This document shows, one piece after another, positions 40,025-48,603 of a stretch of 64,000 nt of DNA (its first letter is position 1; each line of letters begins with the position of its first letter). The notes under the pieces were generated by a model. That model was not told the DNA's origin. It saw only the letters and a program-made list of their open reading frames with translations, and did not search any database. The translations under genes were made by a program, and so were the position numbers. Location: NCBI RefSeq assembly GCF_000703165.1, contig NZ_JNLQ01000002.1, positions 434,001-498,000 on the forward strand, read 5' to 3'. The stretch comes from Butyrivibrio sp. AE3004. GTDB taxonomy: Bacteria > Bacillota > Clostridia > Lachnospirales > Lachnospiraceae.

Positions 40025-41149
40025 ATGGCAGATTGGTTTGGCAAAGATGTTTTTAAATTGGGTTTTGGTCTTATGCGTTTACCCAAAAATGCAGATGGAA
40101 GTATAGATATTCCACAGGTATGTCAGATGGCTGATGAGTTTATTGAGGCAGGTGGGACATATTTTGATACTGCATATGTGTATGACGACGGTAAAAGTGA
40201 GGAAGCTTTTAAGCTTGCCGTTTCTGACAGACATAACAGAGAAGAATATACTATCTGTACAAAGCTGAATGCATGGGCACAGTGCCATGATGAGGCCAGT
40301 GCAAAGCAGCAGTTTTATACAAGCTTGGAGCGAACCGGAGCAGGCTACTTTGATTACTATCTTCTCCATGCTATTCAGAGGAACAATGCTCATTTATACG
40401 ACGACTATCATATTTGGGAATTTGTGACTGAGCAAAAAGAAAAAGGGCTGATCAAAAACTGGGGATTTTCTTTTCATGCGGATCCTGAATTTCTTGATGA
40501 GTTATTGACTGCACACCCTGAGGTGGATTTTATACAGCTTCAGATAAACTATGCAGATATGGAAAATGAATCTGTTCGGTCACGTGCATGTTACGAGGTT
40601 GCAAGAAAACATGGTAAGTCAATAACCGTAATGGAACCTGTAAAGGGTGGAGCACTTGCAAATCCCATTCCACAGGTAACGGAGCTTTTCAAAAAGGTTA
40701 ATCCTGAGTTATCTCCGGCAAGCTGGGCAATACGTTATGTGGCCGGTATGGAAGGAATAATTACCGTTCTTTCCGGAATGAGCAACATAGAACAGATGAG
40801 GGATAACCTCAGTTATATGAGAGATTTTAAGCCGCTGTCAGATGTTGAACAGGATACCATTAAGGAAGCCATAAACACGATGAATGCTGTGGATAACATA
40901 AAATGTACATCCTGTCATTATTGTGTGGAAGGCTGTCCTCAGCAGATTCAGATTCCAAAGATTTTTGAGGCAAGGAATCAACAGCTGATTTTCAATAATA
41001 CTGATGGTGCAAAGTGGAAATATAAGATGGCTACAAAAGACAAAGGGCTTGCATCCTCCTGCATACAGTGCGGACAATGTGAAGGCGCATGCCCTCAGCA
41101 CATTCCTATTATTTCCTTACTTCAGGATTGCGCAGCAAATCTGGAATAA
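40025..41149 (+). CDS. Aldo/keto reductase with C-terminal ferredoxin-like domain
   Basis: Predicted oxidoreductase of 374 residues. The N-terminal TIM barrel is of the aldo/keto reductase type (GFGLMRLP near residue 15, then GGTYFDTAYVYDDGKSE with the catalytic Asp and Tyr). The last 80 residues hold two Cys clusters, CTSCHYCVEGCP and CIQCGQCEGACP, for two [4Fe-4S] centres. Such fusions are common in anaerobes and probably link barrel chemistry to ferredoxin rather than only NADPH. Substrate unknown. A TATAAT at about 39952 may belong to its promoter. No partner genes are adjacent. Confidence 0.93.
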   Translation: MADWFGKDVFKLGFGLMRLPKNADGSIDIPQVCQMADEFIEAGGTYFDTAYVYDDGKSEEAFKLAVSDRHNREEYTICTKLNAWAQCHDEASAKQQFYTSLERTGAGYFDYYLLHAIQRNNAHLYDDYHIWEFVTEQKEKGLIKNWGFSFHADPEFLDELLTAHPEVDFIQLQINYADMENESVRSRACYEVARKHGKSITVMEPVKGGALANPIPQVTELFKKVNPELSPASWAIRYVAGMEGIITVLSGMSNIEQMRDNLSYMRDFKPLSDVEQDTIKEAINTMNAVDNIKCTSCHYCVEGCPQQIQIPKIFEARNQQLIFNNTDGAKWKYKMATKDKGLASSCIQCGQCEGACPQHIPIISLLQDCAANLE

Positions 41150-41249
41150 TAATGAAAAAGAATAACCCACTTGGGACAGATAGTTATCACAATCATATCT
41201 TTTTATCTAAATATCAAGGTATTTGTTTATTATATGATTGAATACATGA

Positions 41250-41300
41250 TATAATGATTCTCGGTTGATGTCCGGCGACGTTGACCGGGAATCTTATTAT
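41250..41300 (+). promoter_or_regulatory. Promoter and leader hairpin of the BTAD regulator
   Basis: A consensus TATAAT (41250-41255) has a weak -35 (TTATTA) 17 bp upstream. The transcript would begin with a hairpin (GATTC..CGGT with ACCGGGAATC, about 41257-41293). No T run follows. Confidence 0.5.
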
Positions 41301-41376
41301 AGAAGGGGTTAAAGTATCAGATTCTGATTATCGCAGATGTATAAATTTGCGATTAGTAATACGATACGAGAGGAAT

Positions 41377-42609
41377 ATGAAAAAAACTAAACTCTATATC
41401 AAAACATTAGGCGGATTCGGAATAGAATGTAATGGCAAGGACATTACTCTTGGAAGAAACAGAGCATCTAAGTATATTCAGCTTGTTGCCAGAGTTTTTA
41501 CAGCGGGAATCAGCGGTGTGAAAAAGGAGGATCTTCAGGATGATATTTATTCAGAGGATCTGAATGTAAAGAGCAATCTTAACAACAGTATGAATAATCT
41601 TATCTATCAATTCAGAAAGGTTGCAGAGAAGGCCGGAATTCCTAATGGAAATGTTGTAGCTTTTACGGATGGTGTTTACAAGGCTGCTCCTGATGTTGAA
41701 GCAAATGCCGATACAGTTGATTTTTCAAACTACATAAAAAATGCCAGGAAAGCTTCTGATGATGATGAAAAAGCCAGTAATTATCAAAAAGCTTTTGATA
41801 CCTACAAAGGTGACTTTCTGCCTGAACTCAACGAACTCTATTGGATATCGAAAAAGAGCGAGGAACTGAGAACACAATACGAGGAATGCGTCGATTTTCT
41901 TGCTGATTATTATAAGGCAAACAATAACTATGAGAAGATGGCTGAGATTTATCATAATGCATCGATTATAGATCCGGATTGCGAATGGCAGGTTGGTGAA
42001 ATCAATGCCTACAGGCACATGAGAAATTACAAAAAAGCCTATTCTCTCTATGAAGAAATGATCAGATACTATGCGGAAGAACTTGGAATTACACCGACTG
42101 AGAATATGCAGCGTTGTTATCAAAAGCTTCAGGATGCCGCTTTTTCCGGAACAGAGGGTGAGGACCGGGAAGGCACGGGTGAGAATTCATTAAAAAGCGG
42201 ACTCATCATGGAGGAAGAAGGGGGGCCGTATGAATGTCTTTTCCCTGAGATGAGCGCATCTTACCATATCCTGAGCAGGAATATGGAAAGGCATGGTCTC
42301 ACTGTATTTTTGCTCCTGCTTACTATCGCAGATTATGAAGGCAAGGAAATAAAGCAGGAGGAAAAAGCCGAGAGGCGCATGGAGTCCTTAAAAGATGCAA
42401 TTAACGAAACACTAAGACACGGAGATGCTTTTTGCAAGTATTCAAGAACACAGTATCTTGTTCTACTCACAGGTACCGGAGTTGAGGAGTGCATGCTTGT
42501 GCACAGAAGACTTCAGGATAGGTTAAAGGTCCTTGCAGGCCCAAGAGCATCATTAAACTACCGTATTATTTCTTATGCAGATATGACCGCTGAAAATTCA
42601 GCTGACTAA
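41377..42609 (+). CDS. SARP/BTAD-type regulator with degenerate GGDEF-like C-terminus
   Basis: Transcription regulator of 410 residues from the ATG at 41377, behind GAGAGG. A TTG at 41281 would add 32 residues read through the leader hairpin and is rejected. The N-terminal 100 residues form an OmpR-like winged helix (LGGFGIECNGKDITLGRNRASKYIQL split here as LGGFGIECNGKDI and LGRNRASKYIQ). A bacterial transcriptional activation (BTAD) TPR domain follows to about residue 265, ending EELGITPTENMQRCYQKL. The last 120 residues resemble a GGDEF domain (LTVFLLLLTIADYEG, then FCKYSRTQYLVLL) but lack the GGDEF residues. It may bind a nucleotide or serve as a dimer module. An alarmone synthetase gene follows. 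Confidence 0.85.
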   Translation: MKKTKLYIKTLGGFGIECNGKDITLGRNRASKYIQLVARVFTAGISGVKKEDLQDDIYSEDLNVKSNLNNSMNNLIYQFRKVAEKAGIPNGNVVAFTDGVYKAAPDVEANADTVDFSNYIKNARKASDDDEKASNYQKAFDTYKGDFLPELNELYWISKKSEELRTQYEECVDFLADYYKANNNYEKMAEIYHNASIIDPDCEWQVGEINAYRHMRNYKKAYSLYEEMIRYYAEELGITPTENMQRCYQKLQDAAFSGTEGEDREGTGENSLKSGLIMEEEGGPYECLFPEMSASYHILSRNMERHGLTVFLLLLTIADYEGKEIKQEEKAERRMESLKDAINETLRHGDAFCKYSRTQYLVLLTGTGVEECMLVHRRLQDRLKVLAGPRASLNYRIISYADMTAENSAD

Positions 42610-42755
42610 GTATGAAAGTTATTTTCAAAAGATTTATAATATAGTGTTGCTTTAGTCATAACATTATAAAAGCTTTAGAATTAGTTCATAAATAATTGAA
42701 TGTCAGTGATATAATTGAAATGGAGGGGGCATAATGGTAATTTGGAGGAATGCCC

Positions 42756-43616
42756 ATGTCTATTGGAAATCTTGATTTGACTTCACTCGACAGGACACTG
42801 ATGACCAATGAGCAGAAGTCATTGTTGAACATTAGTAATGTATCACAGAAGGAAATTGAGCAGCTGCTTATCATGAGAGGGCAGGTGCAGGAATTCCAGA
42901 TCATGATGATGAAGTACGATTGTGCATTATCAGAAGTGAGAACAAAGCTGGAGGTGCTTAATAAGGAACTCTCACTTAAAAACAATCGTAACCCGTTTGA
43001 AAGCATAAAAAGCAGAATAAAAACTCCGGTAAGCATATATGAAAAACTCAATCGTAAAGGAATACCTTTTTCGATAGAGAATATTGAGAGTAATATCTCG
43101 GATATCGCAGGTTGCAGAGCAATATGTTCCTTTGTTGATGATATTTATATGCTGGCTGAGTGCCTGAAAAAACAAGATGATGTTAATGTCCTTGTGGAAA
43201 AGGATTATATAGCAACGCCAAAGGATAGCGGATATAGAAGTTTACATCTTATAATTGAAACTCCGATATTCCTTACTGAGATGAAGGAATGGACGAAGGT
43301 TGAGGTTCAGTTCAGAACCATTGCAATGGATTTTTGGGCAAGTCTGGAACACAAGATGAAATATAAAAAGGATATTGAAAATGCTGAACTTATTTCCGAG
43401 GATTTAAAGTTTAGTGCAGATCTTATAAACCAGCTTGACCGCAGAATGCAGCAAATACGTGAGAGAATTGATGCCGGAGATGGAAAACCATATAGTATGA
43501 TTCCTACCGAAGAGGAAGAGAGAGCAGATTGCGAGACAATGGAGATTATCAGACGCGAAATTCAGGCAGAACAGAATGCTATGCTTTTAAAGAAAAAAGC
43601 AAAACTAAATAAATGA
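42756..43616 (+). CDS. Small alarmone synthetase (RelQ/YjbM-like GTP pyrophosphokinase)
   Basis: Predicted (p)ppGpp synthetase without hydrolase or TGS/ACT domains, 286 residues. The synthetase core (about residues 70-195) holds RIKTPVSIYEKLNRKG, DIAGCRAICSFVDD, DYIATPKDSGYRSLHL and the catalytic Glu in VEVQFRT, followed by AMDFWASLEHKMKYK. All these match active RelQ proteins. Extra N-terminal (about 50) and C-terminal (about 50) residues are helical. The ATG at 42756 is chosen since GGAGG lies 7 nt before it; the one at 42750 is too close. The 3' end of the gene is duplicated in tandem just past the stop. Confidence 0.93.
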   Translation: MSIGNLDLTSLDRTLMTNEQKSLLNISNVSQKEIEQLLIMRGQVQEFQIMMMKYDCALSEVRTKLEVLNKELSLKNNRNPFESIKSRIKTPVSIYEKLNRKGIPFSIENIESNISDIAGCRAICSFVDDIYMLAECLKKQDDVNVLVEKDYIATPKDSGYRSLHLIIETPIFLTEMKEWTKVEVQFRTIAMDFWASLEHKMKYKKDIENAELISEDLKFSADLINQLDRRMQQIRERIDAGDGKPYSMIPTEEEERADCETMEIIRREIQAEQNAMLLKKKAKLNK

Positions 43617-43643
43617 AAAAGCAAAACTGAATAAATAAAAAAT

Positions 43644-43677
43644 GTCATTCCGGAACAATTCGGAATGACTTTTTTAT
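43644..43677. terminator. Bidirectional terminator between alarmone synthetase and methyltransferase
   Basis: A perfect 9-bp stem GTCATTCCG/CGGAATGAC is flanked by A and T tracts (AAAAAAT and TTTTTTAT). It can serve both converging genes. Confidence 0.9.
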
Positions 43678-43689
43678 CTTATAATGGAA

Positions 43690-44553
43690 TCATTTTGCAG
43701 TCCATCTGCCACTTGCTCCGCAAGGAAGAACAAGACCGTTTGAAGAAACAGGAAGACCAACTTCATCTGCTTCAACGACACCTTCATGAAGAGGATCGAT
43801 AGCGGTGTGTATCATATAGGAAAGAACAGCGGGCTGTAATCCTGTTGTATAGGAATTGATAAGGAAAAACAGGGGGGTATCCGACAGAAGTTGAACGCTT
43901 CTTAATATTAGGTCATAAACACAGTCTTCGATTTTCCAAATTTCACCTTTTGGACCTCTGCCGTATGAGGGAGGATCCATGATAATACCATCATAATGAT
44001 TGCCGCGACGTATTTCCCTGTCGACAAATTTTCCGCAATCATCCACAAGATATCTGATAGGGGCATCTGCAAGTCCGGACGATGCGGCATTTTCTTTTGC
44101 CCAGGCAACCATGCCTTTAGCGGCATCAACATGCGTGACTGAAGCTCCGGCCTTAGCGGCTGAAACAGTAGCACCACCGGTATAAGCAAAAAGATTAAGT
44201 ACTTTAACAGGACGATCAGCCTTCTTAATTAAATCTGAAAACCAATCCCAGTTTGCTGCCTGTTCAGGGAACAAACCGGTGTGTTTAAAGCTGAAGGGCT
44301 TGAGATGAAAAGTAAGGTCATTATAGTTAATAGTCCATTCTTCGGGAAGGGAACGGAAATCCCATTCACCGCCGCCTTTGTTACTTCGCTGGTAGCGCGC
44401 ATTCCACTTTTTCCATCCCATATGTTTTTTCTTAGTGTTCCAGATTACCTGGGGATCAGGACGAACAAGCATATAGTCACCCCAGCGTTCAAGCTTCTCG
44501 CCACCTGAGGTATCAATAACTTCATAATCTTTCCAATTGTTTGCAATCCACAT
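43690..44553 (-). CDS. Class I SAM-dependent methyltransferase (RlmI-like)
   Basis: Predicted rRNA or other RNA methyltransferase, 287 residues, minus strand. The SAM-binding core has LNLFAYTGGATVSAAKAGA (motif I), THVDAAKGMVAWAKENA and the catalytic-loop motif IMDPPSYGRGPKGE, as in cytosine-C5 methyltransferases of the RlmI/YccW group. An N-terminal region with WNARYQRSNKGGGEWDF replaces the PUA domain seen in full RlmI. The start at 44553 (MWIANNWKDYEV) has AAGGAG just upstream; a longer frame from 44604 lacks a site. Target base unknown. Confidence 0.88.
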   Translation of the reverse strand: MWIANNWKDYEVIDTSGGEKLERWGDYMLVRPDPQVIWNTKKKHMGWKKWNARYQRSNKGGGEWDFRSLPEEWTINYNDLTFHLKPFSFKHTGLFPEQAANWDWFSDLIKKADRPVKVLNLFAYTGGATVSAAKAGASVTHVDAAKGMVAWAKENAASSGLADAPIRYLVDDCGKFVDREIRRGNHYDGIIMDPPSYGRGPKGEIWKIEDCVYDLILRSVQLLSDTPLFFLINSYTTGLQPAVLSYMIHTAIDPLHEGVVEADEVGLPVSSNGLVLPCGASGRWTAK

Positions 44554-44839
44554 AAAAGCTCCTTGTAATAAATGAATCTTGTTGATATGATTCGGGTAAT
44601 ACATATGAAGTAATAGTTTATTCCCGGTAATGTGAAGAAATAATAGATGATATACTTCTTAACTTCATAATATATAATATATTGATTTTCATCTATATAA
44701 TATAGAAGAAACATTTATAGATTTTATCCGAAAATGCATAAAATGGTAGTGTATGCATAAAATAGATTAAAATACATCAAGCTAAAATAGCTGAAATTGC
44801 CTATTTTTAATAAAAAGTGATTAATTTTGAAAATTGGGC
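44554..44839. other. AT-rich intergenic region before the S10 leader
   Basis: No gene I can support. The region is very AT-rich, with runs such as ATATATAATATATTG, and presumably holds the minus-strand methyltransferase promoter and an UP-like stretch for the S10 promoter. Small frames here have no ribosome site. Confidence 0.6.
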
Positions 44840-44868
44840 TTGCATGAAATGAAAAAATGATATATAGT
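44840..44868 (+). promoter_or_regulatory. S10 superoperon promoter
   Basis: TTGCAT (44840-44845) and TATAGT (44863-44868) are spaced 17 bp. The predicted start is near 44875, giving a leader of about 270 nt before rpsJ. Confidence 0.8.
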
Positions 44869-44874
44869 AACACA

Positions 44875-45143
44875 TGCTGTGACATGATAGCTGTGAAGCG
44901 AGAGGTTGCTGTCTTATCCAGTGAGACAGGTTTTCCGTGGAGCGAATGTCAAGAGACCCTTGAGGTCAGACAATCTGACGACAAGTCACTGTACAAACAA
45001 AATGTCTGCGAAGTTTAACTAGCAGAAACGACGTGTGAAAACAGGATACGGATGGTTCGGGTCCATGACACACACGGGAGAGTGTACAGTCACCGCTTGT
45101 CGTACTTATCTAATTAAAGTGCGAAAAGGAGGCGACTTTTTTT
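44875..45143 (+). ncRNA. Long structured leader of the S10 operon
   Basis: About 270 nt with no gene but several recognisable paired blocks: GCTGTC...GACAG near 44910, GACTTG-type pairing around the CACTGTAC/GTGTACAG arms (44987 and 45083), and a terminal CACACACGGGAGAGTGTACAGTC-like region split as CACACACGGG and AGAGTGTACAGT. From memory, this leader is strongly conserved in Lachnospiraceae. In other bacteria such leaders bind L4 to control the operon; that role is not shown here. Confidence 0.75.
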
Positions 45144-45455
45144 ATGGCAAATCAGGTAATGAGAATTACATTGAAGGCGTATGATCATCAGCTCGTAGAT
45201 GCTTCTGCAAAGAAGATCATCGAGACAGTTAAGAAGAACGGATCTCAGGTCAGCGGACCTGTACCGCTTCCTACTAAAAAGGAAGTAGTAACAATTCTTC
45301 GTGCGGTACATAAGTACAAGGATTCCAGAGAGCAGTTCGAGCAGAGAACTCACAAGAGACTGATTGATATCATCACACCTACACCTAAGACAGTTGAGGC
45401 TCTTCAGAGATTAGAGATGCCCGCAGGTGTAAACATCAACATCAAGATGAAATAA
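45144..45455 (+). CDS. rpsJ: Ribosomal protein S10
   Basis: 30S head protein; in the family it also pairs with NusB in antitermination. The 103-residue product shows [19 protein letters not shown] early and [16 protein letters not shown] with the conserved proline loop in the middle, ending with [27 protein letters not shown] precedes the ATG at a good distance. It is the first gene of the S10-spc-alpha cluster, behind a 270-nt leader, and is separated from tuf by about 15 kb. Confidence 0.98.
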   Translation: MANQVMRITLKAYDHQLVDASAKKIIETVKKNGSQVSGPVPLPTKKEVVTILRAVHKYKDSREQFEQRTHKRLIDIITPTPKTVEALQRLEMPAGVNINIKMK

Positions 45456-45599
45456 TTCATCGGTAACTAGTGTAAACCTTCTACTAGTATGATGCGAGGC
45501 GTATGATGCCGTGAAAACTGGAGAATTGCAAAAGGCAATTAAAGCGACATTACGAACGAAACAAGCATCCGCTGTAGATGTAATAAGGAGGTAAATACA
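45456..45599 (+). other. Structured gap between rpsJ and rplC
   Basis: A 144-nt gap within the operon. It holds an ACTAGT...ACTAGT hairpin (about 45467-45489) and AATTGC...GCAATT (about 45525-45541), then ATAAGGAGG for rplC. There is no promoter I can support. It may be a second regulatory or processing leader. Confidence 0.55.
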
Positions 45600-46283
45600 A
45601 TGAAGAAGGCTATCTTAGCTACGAAGATCGGTATGACTCAGATCTTCAACGAAGACGGTTCACTTGTACCTGTAACTGTTCTGCAGGCAGGCCCCTGTGT
45701 AGTAACACAGATTAAGACCGTTGAAAACGATGGTTACAGTGCAGTTCAGGTTGGTTATGTTGATAAGAAAGAAAAGATAATCAACAGAGACAAGAACGGC
45801 AAGAAGACAATCGTACATGCACATGGTGTAAACAAGGCTCAGCAGGGTCACTTCAAGAAAGCAGGCGTGTCTTGCAAGAGATTCGTTCGTGAGTTCAAGT
45901 TCGAGAACGCATCTGAGTACGAGCTTGGAAGTGAAATCAAAGCAGATATCTTCGCTGCAGGTGATAAGATTGATGCAACTGCAACATCCAAGGGTAAGGG
46001 ATTCCAGGGTGCTATTAAGAAGAATGGTCAGCACAGAGGACCTATGGCTCATGGTTCCAAGTTCCACCGTCATCAGGGTTCTAATGGATCCAGTTCCGAT
46101 CCGAGCCGTGTATTCAAAGGAAAAGGAATGCCTGGTCACATGGGAAGCGTTAAAGTAACAGTTCAGAATCTTGAGGTTGTTCGTGTTGATGCTGATAAGA
46201 ATCTGATCCTTGTAAAGGGCGCAGTACCTGGACCGAAGAAGGGACTTGTAACAATCAAGGAAACCACAAAGGTTGAGGCATAA
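45600..46283 (+). CDS. rplC: Ribosomal protein L3
   Basis: Early-assembly 50S protein whose central loop reaches the peptidyl-transferase region. The 227-residue product has the N-terminal [12 protein letters not shown] and the loop [27 protein letters not shown] (seen as [11 protein letters not shown] then [12 protein letters not shown]). The C-terminal strand ends [13 protein letters not shown]. It is slightly longer than the typical 205-215 residues, with the extra in the middle acidic segment. rplD starts after 26 bp. Confidence 0.98.
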   Translation: MKKAILATKIGMTQIFNEDGSLVPVTVLQAGPCVVTQIKTVENDGYSAVQVGYVDKKEKIINRDKNGKKTIVHAHGVNKAQQGHFKKAGVSCKRFVREFKFENASEYELGSEIKADIFAAGDKIDATATSKGKGFQGAIKKNGQHRGPMAHGSKFHRHQGSNGSSSDPSRVFKGKGMPGHMGSVKVTVQNLEVVRVDADKNLILVKGAVPGPKKGLVTIKETTKVEA

Positions 46284-46309
46284 CTTTTCACGAAAGGAGG
46301 AACATACAG

Positions 46310-46933
46310 ATGGCTAACGTATCTGTTTACAATATGGAAGGCAAAGAAGTTGGCAGCATCGATCTTAATGATGCCATCTTCGGAGTTGAAGTTAATGAAC
46401 ATCTCGTACATCTGGCAGTAGTTCAGCAGCTTGCTAACAATCGTCAGGGTACACAGAAGGCAAAGACACGTTCCGAAGTTAGCGGAGGTGGTCGCAAGCC
46501 TTGGAGACAGAAGGGAACCGGTCATGCAAGACAGGGATCCACAAGATCTCCTCAGTGGACAGGCGGCGGTGTAGTATTCGCTCCGGTTCCGAGAGATTAT
46601 TCTTTCAAGATGAATCAGAAAGAGAAGAGAGCAGCTCTTAAGTCTGCACTCACAGATAAGGTTCAGACAGGTAAGCTTATTGTTCTTGATGAGCTTAAGA
46701 TGGATGAGTTTAAGACAAAGAAGTTCGCAGAGGTTATGAACAACCTTAAAGCAACTCGCAAGGCACTTGTTGTTGTTGCTGAGAAGGATGAAAAAGTTGT
46801 TAAGTCAGCTAAGAACCTTACAGAGGTTAAGACAGCTCTTACAAACACAATCAATGTTTATGACATTGTGAACGCTCATACACTCGTTCTTACAAAGGAC
46901 GCAGTTGCAAAGATTGAGGAGGTGTATGCATAA
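46310..46933 (+). CDS. rplD: Ribosomal protein L4
   Basis: 50S protein that lines the peptide exit tunnel with its basic loop, about residues 42-100 here (KAKTRSEVSGGGRKPWRQKG, then GHARQGSTRSPQWTGGG). The 207-residue product is of normal length. In Escherichia coli L4 represses its own S10 operon by acting on the leader; the long leader upstream of rpsJ here is a candidate target. Its stop overlaps the rplW start by one base (TAATG), giving coupled translation. Confidence 0.98.
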   Translation: MANVSVYNMEGKEVGSIDLNDAIFGVEVNEHLVHLAVVQQLANNRQGTQKAKTRSEVSGGGRKPWRQKGTGHARQGSTRSPQWTGGGVVFAPVPRDYSFKMNQKEKRAALKSALTDKVQTGKLIVLDELKMDEFKTKKFAEVMNNLKATRKALVVVAEKDEKVVKSAKNLTEVKTALTNTINVYDIVNAHTLVLTKDAVAKIEEVYA

Positions 46934-47232
46934 TGGCAGCTTTACAGTATTATGATGTAATCCTTGAGCCTGTACTTACAGAGAAGAGCATGAATGCCAT
47001 GGGCGAAAAGAAATACACTTTCTTTGTTCATCCTGAAGCAAACAAGACTCAGATAAAGGAAGCAGTTGAGAAGATGTTCGAAGGCGCTAAGGTTTCAAAG
47101 GTAAACACACTTAACGCTAACGGTAAGCTTAAGAGACGCGGTATGACATACGGCAGAACAGCTAAGATCAAAAAAGCAATCGTACAGCTTACAGCAGACA
47201 GCAAGGACATCGAGATTTTCCAGGGACTTTGA
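46933..47232 (+). CDS. rplW: Ribosomal protein L23
   Basis: 50S protein at the tunnel exit that docks trigger factor and the signal recognition particle. The 99-residue product contains VILEPVLTEKSM at the start, KYTFFVHPEANKTQIKEAVE and the conserved VNTLNANGKLKRRG loop. The start codon overlaps the rplD stop. It precedes rplB after a gap with a hairpin. Confidence 0.98.
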   Translation: MAALQYYDVILEPVLTEKSMNAMGEKKYTFFVHPEANKTQIKEAVEKMFEGAKVSKVNTLNANGKLKRRGMTYGRTAKIKKAIVQLTADSKDIEIFQGL

Positions 47233-47320
47233 TAATAACTAATTGACTATACGCACAGGATCTTAAACAAAGTCCGGATCCGGGTTGATAACCGTGCGTG
47301 ATAACAAAAAGGAGATAATC
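47233..47320 (+). other. Hairpin gap between rplW and rplB
   Basis: ACGCAC and GTGCGT (about 47252 and 47294) close a stem around an inner GGATC/GGATCC pairing. It is an operon-internal RNA structure of unknown role, followed by AAAGGAG for rplB. Confidence 0.55.
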
Positions 47321-48163
47321 ATGGGAATTAAGAAATACGGCCCATATACACCGTCTAGAAGAAATATGACAGGTTCTGATTTCTCAGAGATCACAAAGAC
47401 AACTCCTGAGAAGAGCCTTCTTGTTTCAAAGAATTCTAAGGCTGGACGTAATAACCAGGGTAAAATCACAGTAAGACATCGCGGTGGCGGTGGAAGAAGA
47501 AAATACAGAATCATCGACTTCAAGCGTTATAAAGATGATTGCAATGCTAAGGTTATCGGTATCGAGTACGATCCTAACAGAACAGCAAACATCGCATTGC
47601 TTGAGTATGAGGATGGCACAAAGGCTTACATCCTTGCTCCTCAGGGACTTAAGGATGGCATGACAATCATGAATGGTCCTGAAGCTGAAGTTCGTATCGG
47701 TAACTGCCTCCCTCTTGCTAACATACCTGTCGGTGAAAGTGTACACAACATTGAGCTTTATCCTGGAAGAGGTGGTCAGCTTGTTCGTTCAGCTGGTAAC
47801 TCTGCTCAGCTCATGGCTAAAGAAGGTAAGTATGCAACACTTCGTCTTCCTTCTGGCGAAATGAGACTTGTTCCGATCGAGTGTCGTGCAACAATCGGTA
47901 CTGTTGGTAACATCGATCATAACCTTATCAATATCGGTAAAGCTGGTCGTAAGCGTCACATGGGCATTCGTCCTACAGTTCGTGGATCAGTTATGAACCC
48001 GAATGATCACCCGCATGGTGGTGGTGAAGGTAGAGCACCTATTGGTCGTTCCGGACCGTGCACACCTTGGGGTAAGCCTGCTCTTGGTTATAAGACACGT
48101 AAGAAGAAAAAGGCTTCTAACAAGATGATCATCAGAAGAAGAGATGGTAAGGCTATCAAATAA
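47321..48163 (+). CDS. rplB: Ribosomal protein L2
   Basis: Large-subunit protein near the peptidyl-transferase centre, needed for subunit joining. The 280-residue form starts [14 protein letters not shown] at 47321 behind AAAGGAG. A frame from 47285 would add 12 unlikely residues. Family blocks are [34 protein letters not shown] and the C-terminal [19 protein letters not shown] with the conserved His. It is followed by the structured gap before rpsS. Confidence 0.98.
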   Translation: MGIKKYGPYTPSRRNMTGSDFSEITKTTPEKSLLVSKNSKAGRNNQGKITVRHRGGGGRRKYRIIDFKRYKDDCNAKVIGIEYDPNRTANIALLEYEDGTKAYILAPQGLKDGMTIMNGPEAEVRIGNCLPLANIPVGESVHNIELYPGRGGQLVRSAGNSAQLMAKEGKYATLRLPSGEMRLVPIECRATIGTVGNIDHNLINIGKAGRKRHMGIRPTVRGSVMNPNDHPHGGGEGRAPIGRSGPCTPWGKPALGYKTRKKKKASNKMIIRRRDGKAIK

Positions 48164-48177
48164 TTGATGCCGGTTGA

Positions 48178-48262
48178 TAGAGGATGAGCAAATCACTTGG
48201 CCGGATTTTCCGTGTCCGGTGATTGACATCCGAATAGTAAGAAAACGTATTGACATATACGA
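48178..48262 (+). ncRNA. Structured operon-internal element, copy 1 (before rpsS)
   Basis: The sequence GATGAGCAAATCAC leads into a stem closed by AATCAC/GTGATT, with a hairpin loop around GGATTTTCC, then TGACATCCGAAT. Its order and many bases match copy 2 before rpsZ at 51881. Paired positions differ but stay paired, and one T-C mismatch is kept in both. It is likely a cis-acting RNA site, function unknown. Confidence 0.7.
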
Positions 48263-48275
48263 GAGGAGAATGACA

Positions 48276-48563
48276 ATGTCTAGATCACTTAAAAAGGGAC
48301 CTTTCGCAGATGCAAATTTGCTCAAGAAGATCGATGCAATGAATGCTGAGAATCAGAAGCAGATTGTTAAGACATGGTCCCGTCGTTCCACGATTTTCCC
48401 TTCCTTCGTTGGACACACAATCGCTGTTCATGACGGAAGAAAGCATATTCCGGTATATGTAACGGAAGATATGGTTGGTCACAAGCTTGGTGAGTTTGTT
48501 CCTACAAGAACCTACAGAGGTCACGCAGGAAACTCTCCTGAGAAGAAGGGCGGAGTTCGCTAA
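48276..48563 (+). CDS. rpsS: Ribosomal protein S19
   Basis: 30S head protein that contacts S13 and the A-site tRNA region. The 95-residue product starts [19 protein letters not shown] at 48276, with GAGAGGAG 7 nt upstream; longer frames run through the structured gap. Conserved blocks are [20 protein letters not shown] and the C-terminal [15 protein letters not shown] structured element of 85 nt lies between it and rplB. Confidence 0.98.
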   Translation: MSRSLKKGPFADANLLKKIDAMNAENQKQIVKTWSRRSTIFPSFVGHTIAVHDGRKHIPVYVTEDMVGHKLGEFVPTRTYRGHAGNSPEKKGGVR

Positions 48564-48603
48564 GTCCTGTGACTTGGTTCAACATTGAAAGGAGGTTAAA
48601 TCT

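Noticed and set aside
41281..41376. TTG start adding 32 residues to the BTAD regulator
   Set aside because: The region forms the leader hairpin right after the promoter, and the ATG at 41377 begins the winged-helix domain directly.
44445..44714. Minus-strand 89-residue frame upstream of the methyltransferase
   Set aside because: It is very AT-rich, overlaps the methyltransferase start and has no ribosome site or family features.
30239..44839. Recent genomic island between tuf and rpsJ
   Set aside because: It contains core genes (pyrG, dapL, dtd), has no integrase, attachment repeats or tRNA edge, and codon use is like the rest.
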